From NCBI RefSeq assembly GCF_016785095.1, contig NZ_JAEKJB010000008.1, positions 496,001-560,000 of the forward strand: DNA of 64,000 nucleotides, written 5' to 3'. Both the position numbers and the translations under genes were made by a program. Shown piece by piece: positions 1 through 8,965 of this stretch (position 1 is the first letter of the stretch; each line of letters starts with the position of its first letter). The stretch is from Alloalcanivorax marinus (GTDB lineage: Bacteria > Pseudomonadota > Gammaproteobacteria > Pseudomonadales > Alcanivoracaceae). The notes beneath the pieces are model-generated. The model was given only the letters and a program-made list of their open reading frames with translations. It did no database searches and was not told the origin of the DNA.

Positions 1-386
1 AGGAAATGCTCTACCCCACCAGCTATCTGAAATCCAAGGGCCTGGGTAAAAGCTGCGCGCTGCTCACCGATGGCCGCTTCTCCGGCGGCACCTCCGGGCT
101 GTCGATCGGCCACGCCTCGCCGGAAGCGGCGGAGGGCGGCGCCATCGCCCTGGTGGAGGAAGGCGACACCATCGAGATCGACATCCCCAACCGCACCATC
201 CGTCTGGCGGTAAGCGACGAGGAACTGGCCCACCGCCGGGAAAAAATGGAGAAACGCGGCAAGCTGGCCTGGCGGCCCAAGGAGATCCGGCAGCGCAACG
301 TATCCACCGCCTTGCGCGCCTATGCCGCCCTGGCCACCAGCGCCGACCGCGGGGCGGTACGCGACCTCGGCCAGATCGGCGAGTAA
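1..386 (+). CDS. ilvD: Dihydroxy-acid dehydratase, C-terminal part (partial at window start)
   Basis: Only the last 127 or so codons are inside the window; the reading frame enters at base 3. IlvD removes water from 2,3-dihydroxy-acids in valine, leucine and isoleucine synthesis. The visible part matches the C-terminal half of the E. coli-type enzyme: it has the family block [13 protein letters not shown] followed by [12 protein letters not shown], and a tail with [19 protein letters not shown] second, complete ilvD of a different subtype lies at 15093-16766 on the other strand, so the organism has two. The next gene starts 18 bases downstream on the same strand. Confidence 0.93.
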   Translation, partial: EMLYPTSYLKSKGLGKSCALLTDGRFSGGTSGLSIGHASPEAAEGGAIALVEEGDTIEIDIPNRTIRLAVSDEELAHRREKMEKRGKLAWRPKEIRQRNVSTALRAYAALATSADRGAVRDLGQIGE

Positions 387-403
387 CGGCGGGAGGGTCA
401 CGG

Positions 404-1705
404 ATGAGCCAGCAACGCCGACTGATGCCCCACCTGGCCCGGCTGCTCACCAGCCCGGGCCGGGAGCGCTGGCGCCGCCGGCTTCTGGAATGGCGCCGGC
501 GGCTGGCCCGCCGCCCCCACGAAGCCACCTTCCATTTCCGCGTCGACGACCCCTATTCCCTGCTCATGGCCCAGGCTCTGCCGGCCTTCGGCGAGCACTT
601 CGGGCTGCGCATCATTCCCCGGGTGATGCTCTACCTGGACGCCAATCTGTACCCGGCGCCGGATATGCTGCGCGACCTGGCGCCCCAGGACGCCGCCGCC
701 CTGGCCGAATTGCACGGCCTGGAATTCCCCACCGGGGCAACGCCACCGGACCCGGAACGCGCCCTGGCGGCAACCCGCTGCCTGCTCAAGCATGAAGGCG
801 ACGAACGCTTCTGGAGCCTGGCCCATGCTCTGGGCCAGGCGCTCTGGGCCGGCGACGACGAACGCCTGGAGCAACTGCTCGCCAGCCATGGCCAACAGCC
901 CGAGGACCAGGCGCGGCTCGCCATGGAGGCCCGCCGCGACCAGTTCCTCGCCGACGGCCACTACCTGACGGCCACGCTGCATTACCAGGGTGAGTGGTAC
1001 TGGAGCCTGGAACGGCTCGACCATCTGGCCCGGCGCCTGGAAGCACTGGGCCTGGGTGGGGGGCCCTGGCCGCTGGACTACGGGGCCGCCAAGCACGCCC
1101 GTCTGGACGGCCCGGCGGCACCGGAAGGCACACGTCTGGCATTCTATTTCTCGTTTCGCAGCCCCTATTCCTACCTGGCCCTGGAGCGCGCCTACGCCCT
1201 GGCCGACCACTACGGCGTGGAGCTGGAGGTACGGCCGGTACTGCCCATGGTGATGCGCGGCCTGACCGTGCCCCGGGCCAAGCGTCTCTACATCGTCACC
1301 GACGCGGCCCGGGAAGCGCGGCTGCACGGCGTGCCGTTCGGCAAGATCCAGGACCCGGTGGGCCCGGGCGTGGAACGCTGCATGGCGCTGTGGCCGTTCG
1401 CGGAAAAGGAGGGCCGCCTGCGCGAGTGGCTGCTCACCGCCGCCCGGGGCATCTGGAGCCAGGGCGTGGACATGGCCGGCGACGCCGGCCTGTCGCGGCT
1501 GGCCCGGCAGGCCGGCCTGGACTGGAACCGGGCCCGCCGCTGGCTGGGCGACGACCAGTGGCAGGCCCGCGCCGAGGCCAACCGGGCGGCGATGATGGAC
1601 GCCGGCGGCTGGGGCGTGCCGAGCTTCCAGAACGGCGACACCCTGATCTGGGGCCAGGACCGGTTGGCCCTGGTGGAGCGGGTCCTGTTACGCAACGGTC
1701 ATTGA
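404..1705 (+). CDS. Tandem DsbA-like / 2-hydroxychromene-2-carboxylate isomerase-like protein
   Basis: 433 residues. The C-terminal half (from about residue 243) begins FYFSFRSPYSYLALER, which is the thioredoxin-fold start of the DsbA/HCCA-isomerase group, with Ser where DsbA has its CXXC. The motif WGVPSF near residue 400 is the usual substrate-side loop with a cis-Pro. The N-terminal half has a second, weaker start of the same kind (FHFRVDDPYSLLMAQAL, about residues 44-60), so the protein looks like two fused domains. Without a CXXC a disulfide oxidase role is unlikely; a glutathione-dependent isomerase or transferase role is inference. The start ATG has a strong GGGAGGG ribosome site. No signal peptide is seen. 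Confidence 0.75.
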   Translation: MSQQRRLMPHLARLLTSPGRERWRRRLLEWRRRLARRPHEATFHFRVDDPYSLLMAQALPAFGEHFGLRIIPRVMLYLDANLYPAPDMLRDLAPQDAAALAELHGLEFPTGATPPDPERALAATRCLLKHEGDERFWSLAHALGQALWAGDDERLEQLLASHGQQPEDQARLAMEARRDQFLADGHYLTATLHYQGEWYWSLERLDHLARRLEALGLGGGPWPLDYGAAKHARLDGPAAPEGTRLAFYFSFRSPYSYLALERAYALADHYGVELEVRPVLPMVMRGLTVPRAKRLYIVTDAAREARLHGVPFGKIQDPVGPGVERCMALWPFAEKEGRLREWLLTAARGIWSQGVDMAGDAGLSRLARQAGLDWNRARRWLGDDQWQARAEANRAAMMDAGGWGVPSFQNGDTLIWGQDRLALVERVLLRNGH

Positions 1706-1728
1706 TCCCGGCGGCCCGCCGGGCCACC

Positions 1729-1750
1729 GTAGGAGCGGCCGGGCGGCTCG
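1729..1750 (+). repeat. REP-like hairpin repeat, single copy
   Basis: One copy of the dispersed GTAGGAGCG repeat, in the gap between two rightward genes. It is closest to the version that continues into CCGGGCGGC, as at 38415-38452. Confidence 0.6.
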
Positions 1751-1798
1751 CCTGTTCAGCCGCTCCACAACACAACAAATACAGCGAGGACCTGATTC

Positions 1799-2185
1799 AT
1801 GACGTTAGCCTTCTGGTGTGTACTGGTCGCTTTTCTGCTTCCCTTCGCCTTCACCGGGTTCGCCAAGTTCCAGGGCGGCTTCGGCCTCCGCGAGAACCAT
1901 AACCCCCGGGAATTCCTGGAGACCCTGAGCGGCGCCCGCAAACGCGCCCACTGGGCCCAGCAGAACAGCTTCGAGATCAACCCGGCATTTGCCGCGGCGG
2001 TGATCATCGCCCAGCTGGCGCACACCGCGCCCCAGGGCACCATCGACGGCATCGCCGTGGCCTTCGTGCTCAGCCGGGTGCTCTATGGCGTCTGTTACAT
2101 CGCCGACTGGGCCAGCGCTCGCTCCCTGGTGTGGTTTTTCGGCATGGGCTGTATCATTGCTCTTTTCGTCGGCACCGCGGGTTAA
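1799..2185 (+). CDS. MAPEG-family membrane protein
   Basis: 128 residues with four likely membrane helices (about 3-22, 62-80, 83-100 and 106-126). The layout and the block R(E)NHNPREFLETLSGARKRAHWAQQNSFE match the MAPEG family (membrane-associated proteins in eicosanoid and glutathione metabolism), in which a conserved Asn/Glu/Arg patch between helices 1 and 2 binds glutathione. Bacterial members are mostly uncharacterised; a glutathione transferase or peroxidase role is only family-level inference. ATG with GCGAGGA about 7 bases upstream. The next gene begins 2 bases after the stop, so the two are probably cotranscribed. Confidence 0.8.
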   Translation: MTLAFWCVLVAFLLPFAFTGFAKFQGGFGLRENHNPREFLETLSGARKRAHWAQQNSFEINPAFAAAVIIAQLAHTAPQGTIDGIAVAFVLSRVLYGVCYIADWASARSLVWFFGMGCIIALFVGTAG

Positions 2186-2187
2186 AG

Positions 2188-2895
2188 ATGGCAGCAACTG
2201 AATCGACCAACGCCTTTCTGGAAAAAGCCTGGACCGAGAAAGGCCCGAAACTGATCAGCGGCTTTTCGCGGCCGGTCTATCACAACGTGATGGGCCTGCT
2301 GCGTGGCCGCAAGTATGACAAACGCGCCTACGGCGGCATGATCCGCCACACCGAGGCGGCCATGCTCACCCAGTGGTCAAGCCAGGTGCCCAAGGGCGGC
2401 GTGGTGGTGGAGATCGGCTGCTACGGCGGTCTGTCCACCAGTTACCTGCTGCGCGGCCTGAAGAAGAAAGGCGGACACATCTACGCCATCGACCCGTTCA
2501 ACTCCGACCTGGACAAGCAGGAGGAGCTCACCGACAACCTGGTGCCGCTGGAAAACAAGCCCACCAAGGCGCTGGTGGCCGAGCGGCTGCGCCGCAACGG
2601 CTTCGAAGGCATGTTCGACCTGATCGAGGGCTATTCCCAGGAAGCCGCCGCCCAGTGGGACCCGTCGGTGAAGATCGACTTCCTGTGGATCGACGGCAAC
2701 CATGAACAGGCTTACCGGGACTTCAAGGATTTCGAGCCACACCTCAACCCCGGCGCCCGGGTGGCGGTGCACGACGCCCATCCCCGTTATGGCTATCAGG
2801 CGGTGGTGGACGACGTGAAGAAAATCTTCGCCGAAGGGGCCTGGGCGGACCTGGAGCATGTGAAGAGCATCATCACCGGCCGCAAGGTGGGCTGA
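2188..2895 (+). CDS. Class I SAM-dependent methyltransferase
   Basis: 235 residues. Residues about 68-75 (VVVEIGCYGG) form the SAM-binding motif I, with the acidic end of the next strand at IYAIDPF. The strand HD/IDFLWIDGNHEQAYRDF (about 160-177) is typical of the Methyltransf_24/CmcI-like group, which acts on small molecules or O-linked substrates. The ATG at 2188 was chosen over an in-frame upstream start because the upstream extension overlaps the MAPEG gene and has no family resemblance. The substrate cannot be inferred. Confidence 0.82.
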   Translation: MAATESTNAFLEKAWTEKGPKLISGFSRPVYHNVMGLLRGRKYDKRAYGGMIRHTEAAMLTQWSSQVPKGGVVVEIGCYGGLSTSYLLRGLKKKGGHIYAIDPFNSDLDKQEELTDNLVPLENKPTKALVAERLRRNGFEGMFDLIEGYSQEAAAQWDPSVKIDFLWIDGNHEQAYRDFKDFEPHLNPGARVAVHDAHPRYGYQAVVDDVKKIFAEGAWADLEHVKSIITGRKVG

Positions 2896-2903
2896 AGCCC
2901 GCC

Positions 2904-3914
2904 GTGGCCCACCGTGTCCTGATCAACGGGCGCCATGCCTTGATCTGCCCGGACGGCGTCCCCATCCTGAGCGCCGGTCGGGAGGCCGGATTCGGCTTTC
3001 CCCATGCCTGCCGCAACGGCGTCTGCGAGCGCTGCCAGGGCCGGCTCGGCGCCGGCTCGGTACGCCACACTCGCGGTGGCGGCGCCCACGAAGACACGAT
3101 CATCCACGCCGGCGAGCCCCGGGCGGACCGGGTGCTATACTGCGTGGCCATTCCGATCAGCGATTGCGAGATCGACGTGCCAGAGATCACCGCGCCGGGC
3201 GAATTGCCCGTGCACCGACTGCAATGCCAGATTGTCCAGCGAGAACCGCTCAACCACGATGTCACCCGGGTGTGGCTGCGTCTGCCCGCCGGCAAGGCGG
3301 TACGCTGGCACGCCGGCCAGTACCTGATTCTGGAGCTGGAGCATGGCAGCTACCCGTTCTCGATCGCCAACGCCCCCGGCGGTCGCGATCTGGAGTTGCA
3401 TGTGCGCCATGCCACCGACAATAGTGCCGCCCACGCCATCATGGCGGATCTGAGCGAACGCGCCACGGTGGCGGTGACCCTGCCGGACGGCCAGCGTTTC
3501 ATCGATGGCGCCCCCGACCGGCCACTGTGGTTTATCTGCGGCTCCACCGGCTTCGCCCCGGTGAAGGCGATGATCGAACGTCTGATCGAGCTGGACTATC
3601 CGCTGCCGGTACGCCTGTTCTGGGGCGCGCGCACCGAGGATGACCTTTATCTGCCCGACCTGCCCGCCCGCTGGAGCGCGCAACTGCGCGACTTCCACGC
3701 CGTCACCGCCCTGTCGGACATGAGCAAGCCCGGCCACGCCGTGGGTCTGGTCCACGAAGCGGCCCTGGAAGCCCTGGCCGAACCCCGCGAACCGCTGTTC
3801 TACGTGGGCGGCTCCCCGGCCATGGCCTGGGCGGTGTTCGACGCTCTGGTGGAGGAAGGGGTGCCGGCGGAGAACATCCACTCCGACGTGTTCGATTACG
3901 CGCCTCGGGAATAA
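2904..3914 (+). CDS. Ferredoxin-flavin-NAD reductase (2Fe-2S plus FNR-like domains)
   Basis: 336 residues with three modules in the order of CDP-6-deoxy-delta-3,4-glucoseen reductases and oxygenase reductase components. The N-terminal plant-type 2Fe-2S ferredoxin has C-x4-C-x2-C (CRNGVCERC, about residues 36-44) and the fourth Cys in LYC (about 79). An FAD-binding barrel follows with YPFSIAN in place of the usual RxYSxxN. The NAD-binding part begins FICGSTGFAPVKAMIE and ends with FYVGGSPAMAWAVFD. It passes electrons from NAD(P)H to an unknown partner; no oxygenase gene is adjacent. The start is GTG at 2904, 8 bases after the methyltransferase stop, so it probably belongs to the same operon. 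Confidence 0.82.
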   Translation: MAHRVLINGRHALICPDGVPILSAGREAGFGFPHACRNGVCERCQGRLGAGSVRHTRGGGAHEDTIIHAGEPRADRVLYCVAIPISDCEIDVPEITAPGELPVHRLQCQIVQREPLNHDVTRVWLRLPAGKAVRWHAGQYLILELEHGSYPFSIANAPGGRDLELHVRHATDNSAAHAIMADLSERATVAVTLPDGQRFIDGAPDRPLWFICGSTGFAPVKAMIERLIELDYPLPVRLFWGARTEDDLYLPDLPARWSAQLRDFHAVTALSDMSKPGHAVGLVHEAALEALAEPREPLFYVGGSPAMAWAVFDALVEEGVPAENIHSDVFDYAPRE

Positions 3915-4100
3915 CGCCAGACGCCAGACGCTGGACGCCGGACGCTGGACGCTGGACGCTGGACGCCGGACGCTAAAACCCTGAGCTGGAAGGAATGGTG
4001 TGTTTCCTGCCCGGCCTCACCTTCCTGGCCGTGGCGCGCCATGGATTTCAGGCCCGGGTTAAAGCGTCCGGCGTCCAGCGTCCGGCGTCTGGCGTCCACA
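3915..4100. repeat. Inverted arrays of a GGACGCTGGACGCC-type short repeat
   Basis: Immediately after the reductase stop there are several head-to-tail copies of GACGC(T/C)G units (about 3918-3973). About 90 bases on, at about 4064-4100, the same units occur in the opposite orientation. The two arms are complementary over more than 30 bases and could form a long hairpin. The region holds no gene and separates the reductase from pqiA. Slippage during copying could explain the array. Confidence 0.75.
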
Positions 4101-4145
4101 CCCCCAGCCCGGCACAATAAGCCATCCCCAGTCTACGGTCGCCCC

Positions 4146-5468
4146 ATGGACGATACCCGCCCCCCGAGCACCGATCCCCACGCCACCCTGTTGCCCTGCC
4201 CGCAGTGCGACCTGGTGCTGTCGGTGACCGATCCGGCGCCGGGGGAATGGGTGCGCTGCCCGCGCTGCCGGCACCCGCTGGCCCGCCATACGGTCCATGA
4301 CCAGACCAGCCCGGCCCTGGCGGTGACCGCCCTGATCCTGCTCGCGGTGGCGCTGGCGTTTCCCTATATCCGCTTCGAGAAAAATGGCGTCGGCGACCAG
4401 ATGGGGCTGCTGGATGCCGCCACCCAGCTGGCCGCCTTCCACCACCCCGCCCTGGCGGTGGTGGTGTTCGCCACCATCGTGGTGCTGCCAGCCTGTTTCC
4501 TGGGCGCTTTGCTGTGGGTGCACGCCAGCCTGCGCCGGCGCGCCGGGCCACTGCCCGGCACCGCCGCCCTGGTGCGCGCCCTGCCCCGCTGGCAACCCTG
4601 GATGATGGCCGACGTGTTCGCCATCGCCGCCCTGGTCAGCCTGATCAAGATCGTGGGCATGGCGGAGGTGTCCCTGGAACCGGGCTTCTGGGCCTTCACC
4701 GGCTTCGCCCTGGCGCTGCTGATCACGGTTCAGCGCCTTCACCCGCTGGCGCTGTGGGCGCGCCTGGCCGGCCCGCCACAGGTTCCCGCCGGGGCCCGGC
4801 CCGGTATGACCGCCGCCGCCCAGGGCCTGGTGGGCTGCGAGCAGTGTGGCCAGCTCCAGGCCCTGGATGGCCACCGGCATTGCGTGCGCTGCGGCGGTCG
4901 CCTGCATCGGCGCCACCCGGGCAGCCTGCAGCGCACCTGGGCGCTACTGGTGGCGGCCACCCTGTTCTGCTTTCCGGCGCACCTGTATCCGATCATGATC
5001 ACCACCAGCCTGGGCCACACCCAGCCGGCCACCATCATTTCCGGCGTGCTGCAGTTTCTCCAGCACGGCGACTGGCCGATCGCCCTGATCATCTTTACCG
5101 CCAGTGTTCTGGTACCCTTCGGCAAGATCATGGCCCTCGCCTGGCTGTGCCTGGCGGCACGCCGGGACGCGCCCCTCGACATGGCCGCCCAGATGCGCCT
5201 GTATCGGATTACCGAATGGGTCGGTCGCTGGTCGATGATCGATGTGTTCGTGGTGGCCATCGTGGTGGCCCTGGTGCGACTGGGCAATCTGCTGTCCATC
5301 GACCCGGGTCCCGGTGGCCTGGCCTTCGCGGCGGTGGTGGTGCTGACCATGCTGGCCGCTTTCAGTTTCGATCCGCGTTTGATCTGGGACCGGCAGGGGC
5401 CGGCCCCGGAACCGGACGCCCAACCCCGGGATGACAATGAGCTCGACTCCCTCGCGCGCCGTTCATGA
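4146..5468 (+). CDS. pqiA: Intermembrane transport protein PqiA
   Basis: 440 residues. PqiA is the inner-membrane partner of the PqiB MCE protein, thought to move lipids between the inner and outer membranes. Two repeated halves each start with a zinc-ribbon-like cysteine pair (CPQCD and CPRCRHPL near the N-terminus; CEQCGQL and CVRCGGRL near residue 240) and are followed by four membrane helices. LFCFPAHLYPIM in the second half is a typical PqiA membrane block. ATG at 4146 was chosen because the upstream in-frame extension is translated repeat DNA. The end overlaps pqiB by 38 bases in another frame, suggesting translational coupling. Confidence 0.93.
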   Translation: MDDTRPPSTDPHATLLPCPQCDLVLSVTDPAPGEWVRCPRCRHPLARHTVHDQTSPALAVTALILLAVALAFPYIRFEKNGVGDQMGLLDAATQLAAFHHPALAVVVFATIVVLPACFLGALLWVHASLRRRAGPLPGTAALVRALPRWQPWMMADVFAIAALVSLIKIVGMAEVSLEPGFWAFTGFALALLITVQRLHPLALWARLAGPPQVPAGARPGMTAAAQGLVGCEQCGQLQALDGHRHCVRCGGRLHRRHPGSLQRTWALLVAATLFCFPAHLYPIMITTSLGHTQPATIISGVLQFLQHGDWPIALIIFTASVLVPFGKIMALAWLCLAARRDAPLDMAAQMRLYRITEWVGRWSMIDVFVVAIVVALVRLGNLLSIDPGPGGLAFAAVVVLTMLAAFSFDPRLIWDRQGPAPEPDAQPRDDNELDSLARRS

Positions 5469-7080
5469 GCGCCTGCCCCGTCTCTCGCCGGTCTGGCTGA
5501 TCCCGCTGGCGGCGTTGTTGATCGGCCTGTGGCTGGCGTTCGATCATCTCGCCGGCCAGGGCCCGATGATCACCCTGAAGCTGCAGGACGCGGAAGGCAT
5601 CGAGGCCGGCAAGACGCCGATCAAGACTCGCAGCGTGCAGGTCGGCACGGTGGAGACCGTGACCCTGTCCGAGGACCTGCGCCATACCCTGGTCACCGCG
5701 CGCATGCAGGACGGCGCCGACCGCATGCTCAACGAGGACACCCGCTTCTGGGTGGTCAAACCCCGTATTGGCCGGGAAGGGATCAGCGGCCTGGGCACGG
5801 TGCTGTCCGGCGCCTACATCGAGCTGCTGCCCGGCGATGGTAACGAGAAGAAGCGCCGCTTCACCGTGGAGGAGCAACCACCGGTTACCGAGGCCGGTGC
5901 CCGGGGTCTGTACCTGACCCTGCACAGTGAACCGGGCAACAGCGTCACCACTGGCGATCCGGTAACGTTCCGCAACCTCACCGTAGGCCGGGTGGTGGAC
6001 ACCGAATTCATCGCCGAGGACCGCAGCATCGAGCACCGCATTTTCATCGAGAAGCCCTACGACGTGCTGGTCTCCGATACCACGCGCTTCTGGAGTGTGT
6101 CCGGGGTCGGCTTTCAGCTCGATTCCCAGGGCTTCCGGGTCAATCTGCAATCGTTGGAGACCCTGCTCGGCGGCGGCATCGCCTTCGGCGTGCCCGACGA
6201 CACCATGCCCGCCGGCAGCCCCGCCAAGGAGGGCGATGAGTACACCCTCTACGCCGACCAGGAGGCGGCCCGCCGGGGGCTGTTCGATCAGTACCTGGAA
6301 TATGTCCTGCTGGTGGAAGACACGGTGCGCGGCCTGAGCCGGGGGGCGCCGGTGGAATACCGGGGCGTGCGCATGGGCACCGTGGAGCAGGTGCCCTGGA
6401 AATTCACCGGTGAACAGCCGGATTCGCTGAGCCGCTTCTCGATACCGGTCTTGATCCGCGTCGAACCGCAACGCATCACCCAGGGCAGCGAGGTATTGCT
6501 GGACGACTGGCGCGAACGCCTGGAGCGCATGTTCGGCAACGGCCTGCGCGCCTCGCTGAAATCCGGCAACCTGCTTACCGGCGCCCTGTTCGTGGACCTC
6601 AACTTCCACCGTGACGTGCCCGCCTACGAGCCGACCCGGTTCGAGAGCGTGCCGGTGTTCCCGACCACCTCCAATGGCCTGGCGCAGATCGAGAATCAGA
6701 TCAGCGGCCTGCTGGACACCCTCAATAGCCTGCCGCTGCGGGACATCGCCGAGGGGCTGGACCGCAACCTGGCCGCCTCCGAGGCCACCCTCAAGGAAAT
6801 CAGCGCCACCGCGCAGCGCCTGGAAGCCCTGCTCGGCGACCCGCGCACCCGGCAGCTTCCGGGGCAGCTCAACGACACCCTGGCCTCCCTGGAGCGAACC
6901 CTGGACGGCCTGTCCGGCGCCGATGGCCAGCAGCTCTCCGATACCCTGGAGCGCCTGGAGCAGGTGCTGCGCGACGCCGAGCCGCTGCTGCGCACCCTGC
7001 GCGAAAAGCCCAACGCCCTGATCTTCTCCCGCGAACCGCCGGAGGATCCCCTGCCCAGAGCGCGGGATGAACAGCCCTGA
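5431..7080 (+). CDS. pqiB: Intermembrane transport protein PqiB (MCE domains)
   Basis: 549 residues. One N-terminal membrane anchor (about 20-40, VWLIPLAALLIGLWLAF) is followed by three MCE domains (roughly 45-140, 160-260 and 285-400), each with the G(I)xxGxxVxxRGVxVGxV-type core, for example GAPVEYRGVRMGTVEQV. The last 130 residues are a predicted coiled coil. In E. coli PqiB forms a syringe-like hexamer spanning the periplasm with PqiA below it. ATG at 5431 or 5437 is possible; both lie inside pqiA. The last codons and stop fall inside a 21-base tandem repeat. Confidence 0.93.
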   Translation: MTMSSTPSRAVHERLPRLSPVWLIPLAALLIGLWLAFDHLAGQGPMITLKLQDAEGIEAGKTPIKTRSVQVGTVETVTLSEDLRHTLVTARMQDGADRMLNEDTRFWVVKPRIGREGISGLGTVLSGAYIELLPGDGNEKKRRFTVEEQPPVTEAGARGLYLTLHSEPGNSVTTGDPVTFRNLTVGRVVDTEFIAEDRSIEHRIFIEKPYDVLVSDTTRFWSVSGVGFQLDSQGFRVNLQSLETLLGGGIAFGVPDDTMPAGSPAKEGDEYTLYADQEAARRGLFDQYLEYVLLVEDTVRGLSRGAPVEYRGVRMGTVEQVPWKFTGEQPDSLSRFSIPVLIRVEPQRITQGSEVLLDDWRERLERMFGNGLRASLKSGNLLTGALFVDLNFHRDVPAYEPTRFESVPVFPTTSNGLAQIENQISGLLDTLNSLPLRDIAEGLDRNLAASEATLKEISATAQRLEALLGDPRTRQLPGQLNDTLASLERTLDGLSGADGQQLSDTLERLEQVLRDAEPLLRTLREKPNALIFSREPPEDPLPRARDEQP

Positions 7081-7121
7081 GCGCGAGATGAACAGCCCTG
7101 AGCGCGGGATGGACAGCCTTG
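7059..7121 (+). repeat. Three tandem copies of a 21-base repeat over the pqiB stop codon
   Basis: Units at 7059-7079, 7080-7100 and 7101-7121 share AGCGCGGGATGAACAGCC with one to three changes, and a partial fourth AGCGC follows. The pqiB stop TGA is formed at the junction of the first and second units. Confidence 0.9.
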
Positions 7122-7164
7122 AGCGCATGACAATGACCAACCAAACAACCGCCCGGAGCCAAAG

Positions 7165-7722
7165 ATGGCAATCAGACTTCCTCTCCTGCTACTGATGCTG
7201 CTGGCCCTGACCGCCTGCGCCCAGGCACCCGTTACCGGCGAACGGCATTACCTGCTGCCCTCGGCCCGCCTGGCGGCGCAACAGCAGCCCCTGGCGCTGC
7301 GCCTTCAGGTGGCCGGCTACCTGGATCAGGCCGGCCTGGTGCTGGAAACCGGCCCCGCCACCCTGACCAGTGCCCGCTCGCACCGCTGGGCCGAGCCCCT
7401 GGAGGAGCAGTTGAAACGATCACTCGCGGCGGCACTGCCGAAAACGGACGGCGAATTGCGGGTCACGGTGAGCCGCTTCCAGGGCACCACCGACGGCGAT
7501 GCCCGGGTCAGCGGCGAATGGCGCTTCCAGGGCACGGGCGGGCCCCCGGTCGGCGGCACCTTCGACAAGCGCCAGGCGCTGGAGCGGGACGGTTACGAGG
7601 AACTGGTGCTGCGCCTGGACGCCGCCTGGATGGAAGCAGCCGGGGATATCGCCCGGCGGCTGGCGGCGTTGAAGCACGACGCCAGAGTGGAGAATTCCGG
7701 TGATCGGGATGATCGCGACTGA
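7165..7722 (+). CDS. pqiC: PqiC-type outer-membrane lipoprotein (ABC-type transport auxiliary component)
   Basis: 185 residues. The signal peptide ends in a lipobox, LTAC at about residues 15-18, so mature protein would start at Cys and be lipid-anchored. The remainder fits the PqiC/YmbA (DUF330) family: HYLLP near the start and a conserved LQVAGYLDQAGLVLE block. In E. coli PqiC holds the PqiB tube at the outer membrane. It is third in the pqiABC cluster, 84 bases after pqiB, with the tandem repeat between. Its stop lies only 4 bases from the convergent hemY stop. Confidence 0.85.
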   Translation: MAIRLPLLLLMLLALTACAQAPVTGERHYLLPSARLAAQQQPLALRLQVAGYLDQAGLVLETGPATLTSARSHRWAEPLEEQLKRSLAAALPKTDGELRVTVSRFQGTTDGDARVSGEWRFQGTGGPPVGGTFDKRQALERDGYEELVLRLDAAWMEAAGDIARRLAALKHDARVENSGDRDDRD

Positions 7723-7726
7723 AGCC

Positions 7727-8965
7727 TCAAGAATGCTGAGTCGCATTCTCCGGCAATGGCAAAGCCGGCAGCGATCCGCCCAGCTCCGCCACCCGCCGTT
7801 CCAGCACCCAGGCCGCCTTGGTGCGATCCCCCAGGGCCAGGTACAGCCGTGACAGCTCCGCCAGGGCGGTGGCGCTCTGGCTGGAGTTAGCGGCGGCTTC
7901 GAAGAAATTCTGCGCCTTGCCCCACAGCCGCGCCTTCAGCGCCACCCGCCCGGCGGTAACCAGCACGGCGGCGTTGCCGGGGCGCTCCACCAGCCATTTT
8001 TCCAGGGTCTGCAGCAGATCATCCGGCGACAAATCGTCGATGGCTTCCAGCACCGGCGGCAGACGGTCATCCCAGTCCCGCTCCAACTGATCACGGACCA
8101 GTTGCAGAGCGCGGCGGCCTTCCCCCAATTGCGCCAGGAAACCGGCATAGCGAGCCACCATGGCCGGATCGTGCTTGAGGGCGGTAGGCACCGCCTTCCA
8201 CAGCTCGCGCAGTTCCCTGGCGCGGCTTTCCGCGTCATTGAAGCCGGGCTTCTGGCCCAGGTGCTGCAACCGCGCCAGCCAGGCGCGCCGTTCCCGACGC
8301 GCCGCCTGCTGCTCGCCGAGAGCGCGGCGCAGGCGCGGCAACAGGGCGCACAGCGCCTCCCAGTCCCGCTCGCGTTCCAGCACGTCGGCGTACAATACCT
8401 GCACGCGGCGGTTGCCCGGCGCCCGTTCCGCCAGCCCCTGCAACTCCCGCCGGGCCTGGTCCGGGCGACCTTCGTCCAGGGCGAAACGGGCACGCATCAG
8501 ACCGGCCACGGCGTCGCCCCGGCGGCAGCGAGCGGCCGCATCCAGATATCGCTCCAGCGCCTCGGCGTCACCGCGCTGGCGGGCGCACTCGGCGGCCAGC
8601 AGCCAGGCCGCCAGGGGCCAGTCGCCATCACGACCGGCGGCGCTGAGCAACCGCTCCGCCTTTTCCGGTTCGCCATCCATAAGCAGGATGAAACCGCTGC
8701 GCAACCGCCGGCGCGCCACCCGCAGGCGGAAACGACGGGTGGCGCGCAGCGGTTCGGCGGCATTCCACAGCAGGTTCAGGAACAGAGTCAGCACCACCAG
8801 GGCCACCGCGCCCAGAATCAGCGCCAGCACCGCGAAGCCGAGGGTGCTTTCCAGACGCCAGTGGTCACGGATCACCAGCAGGTAGCCGGAATCCGCCGCC
8901 ATCCAGCGCCCCAGCAAAGTGGCGGCCACCAGGGCCGCCACGATCAGCAGCAGGGCTTTCTTCAT
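7727..8965 (-). CDS. hemY: HemY-type heme-biosynthesis-associated TPR protein
   Basis: 412 residues. Two N-terminal membrane helices (about 3-20 and 42-66) carry a long cytoplasmic or periplasmic helical region with TPR-like repeats (for example FFEAAANSSQSATALAELSRL). This is the gammaproteobacterial HemY family; it is not the protoporphyrinogen oxidase that shares the name. Its role in late heme synthesis is inferred from fixed linkage to hemC-hemD-hemX. The start overlaps the hemX stop by 4 bases (ATGA), so the two are translationally coupled. Confidence 0.92.
   Translation of the reverse strand: MKKALLLIVAALVAATLLGRWMAADSGYLLVIRDHWRLESTLGFAVLALILGAVALVVLTLFLNLLWNAAEPLRATRRFRLRVARRRLRSGFILLMDGEPEKAERLLSAAGRDGDWPLAAWLLAAECARQRGDAEALERYLDAAARCRRGDAVAGLMRARFALDEGRPDQARRELQGLAERAPGNRRVQVLYADVLERERDWEALCALLPRLRRALGEQQAARRERRAWLARLQHLGQKPGFNDAESRARELRELWKAVPTALKHDPAMVARYAGFLAQLGEGRRALQLVRDQLERDWDDRLPPVLEAIDDLSPDDLLQTLEKWLVERPGNAAVLVTAGRVALKARLWGKAQNFFEAAANSSQSATALAELSRLYLALGDRTKAAWVLERRVAELGGSLPALPLPENATQHS

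Noticed and set aside
5362..7140. 592-codon open frame antisense to pqiB
   Set aside because: Shadow of the pqiB codon pattern; no motifs, and it ends in translated tandem repeat.
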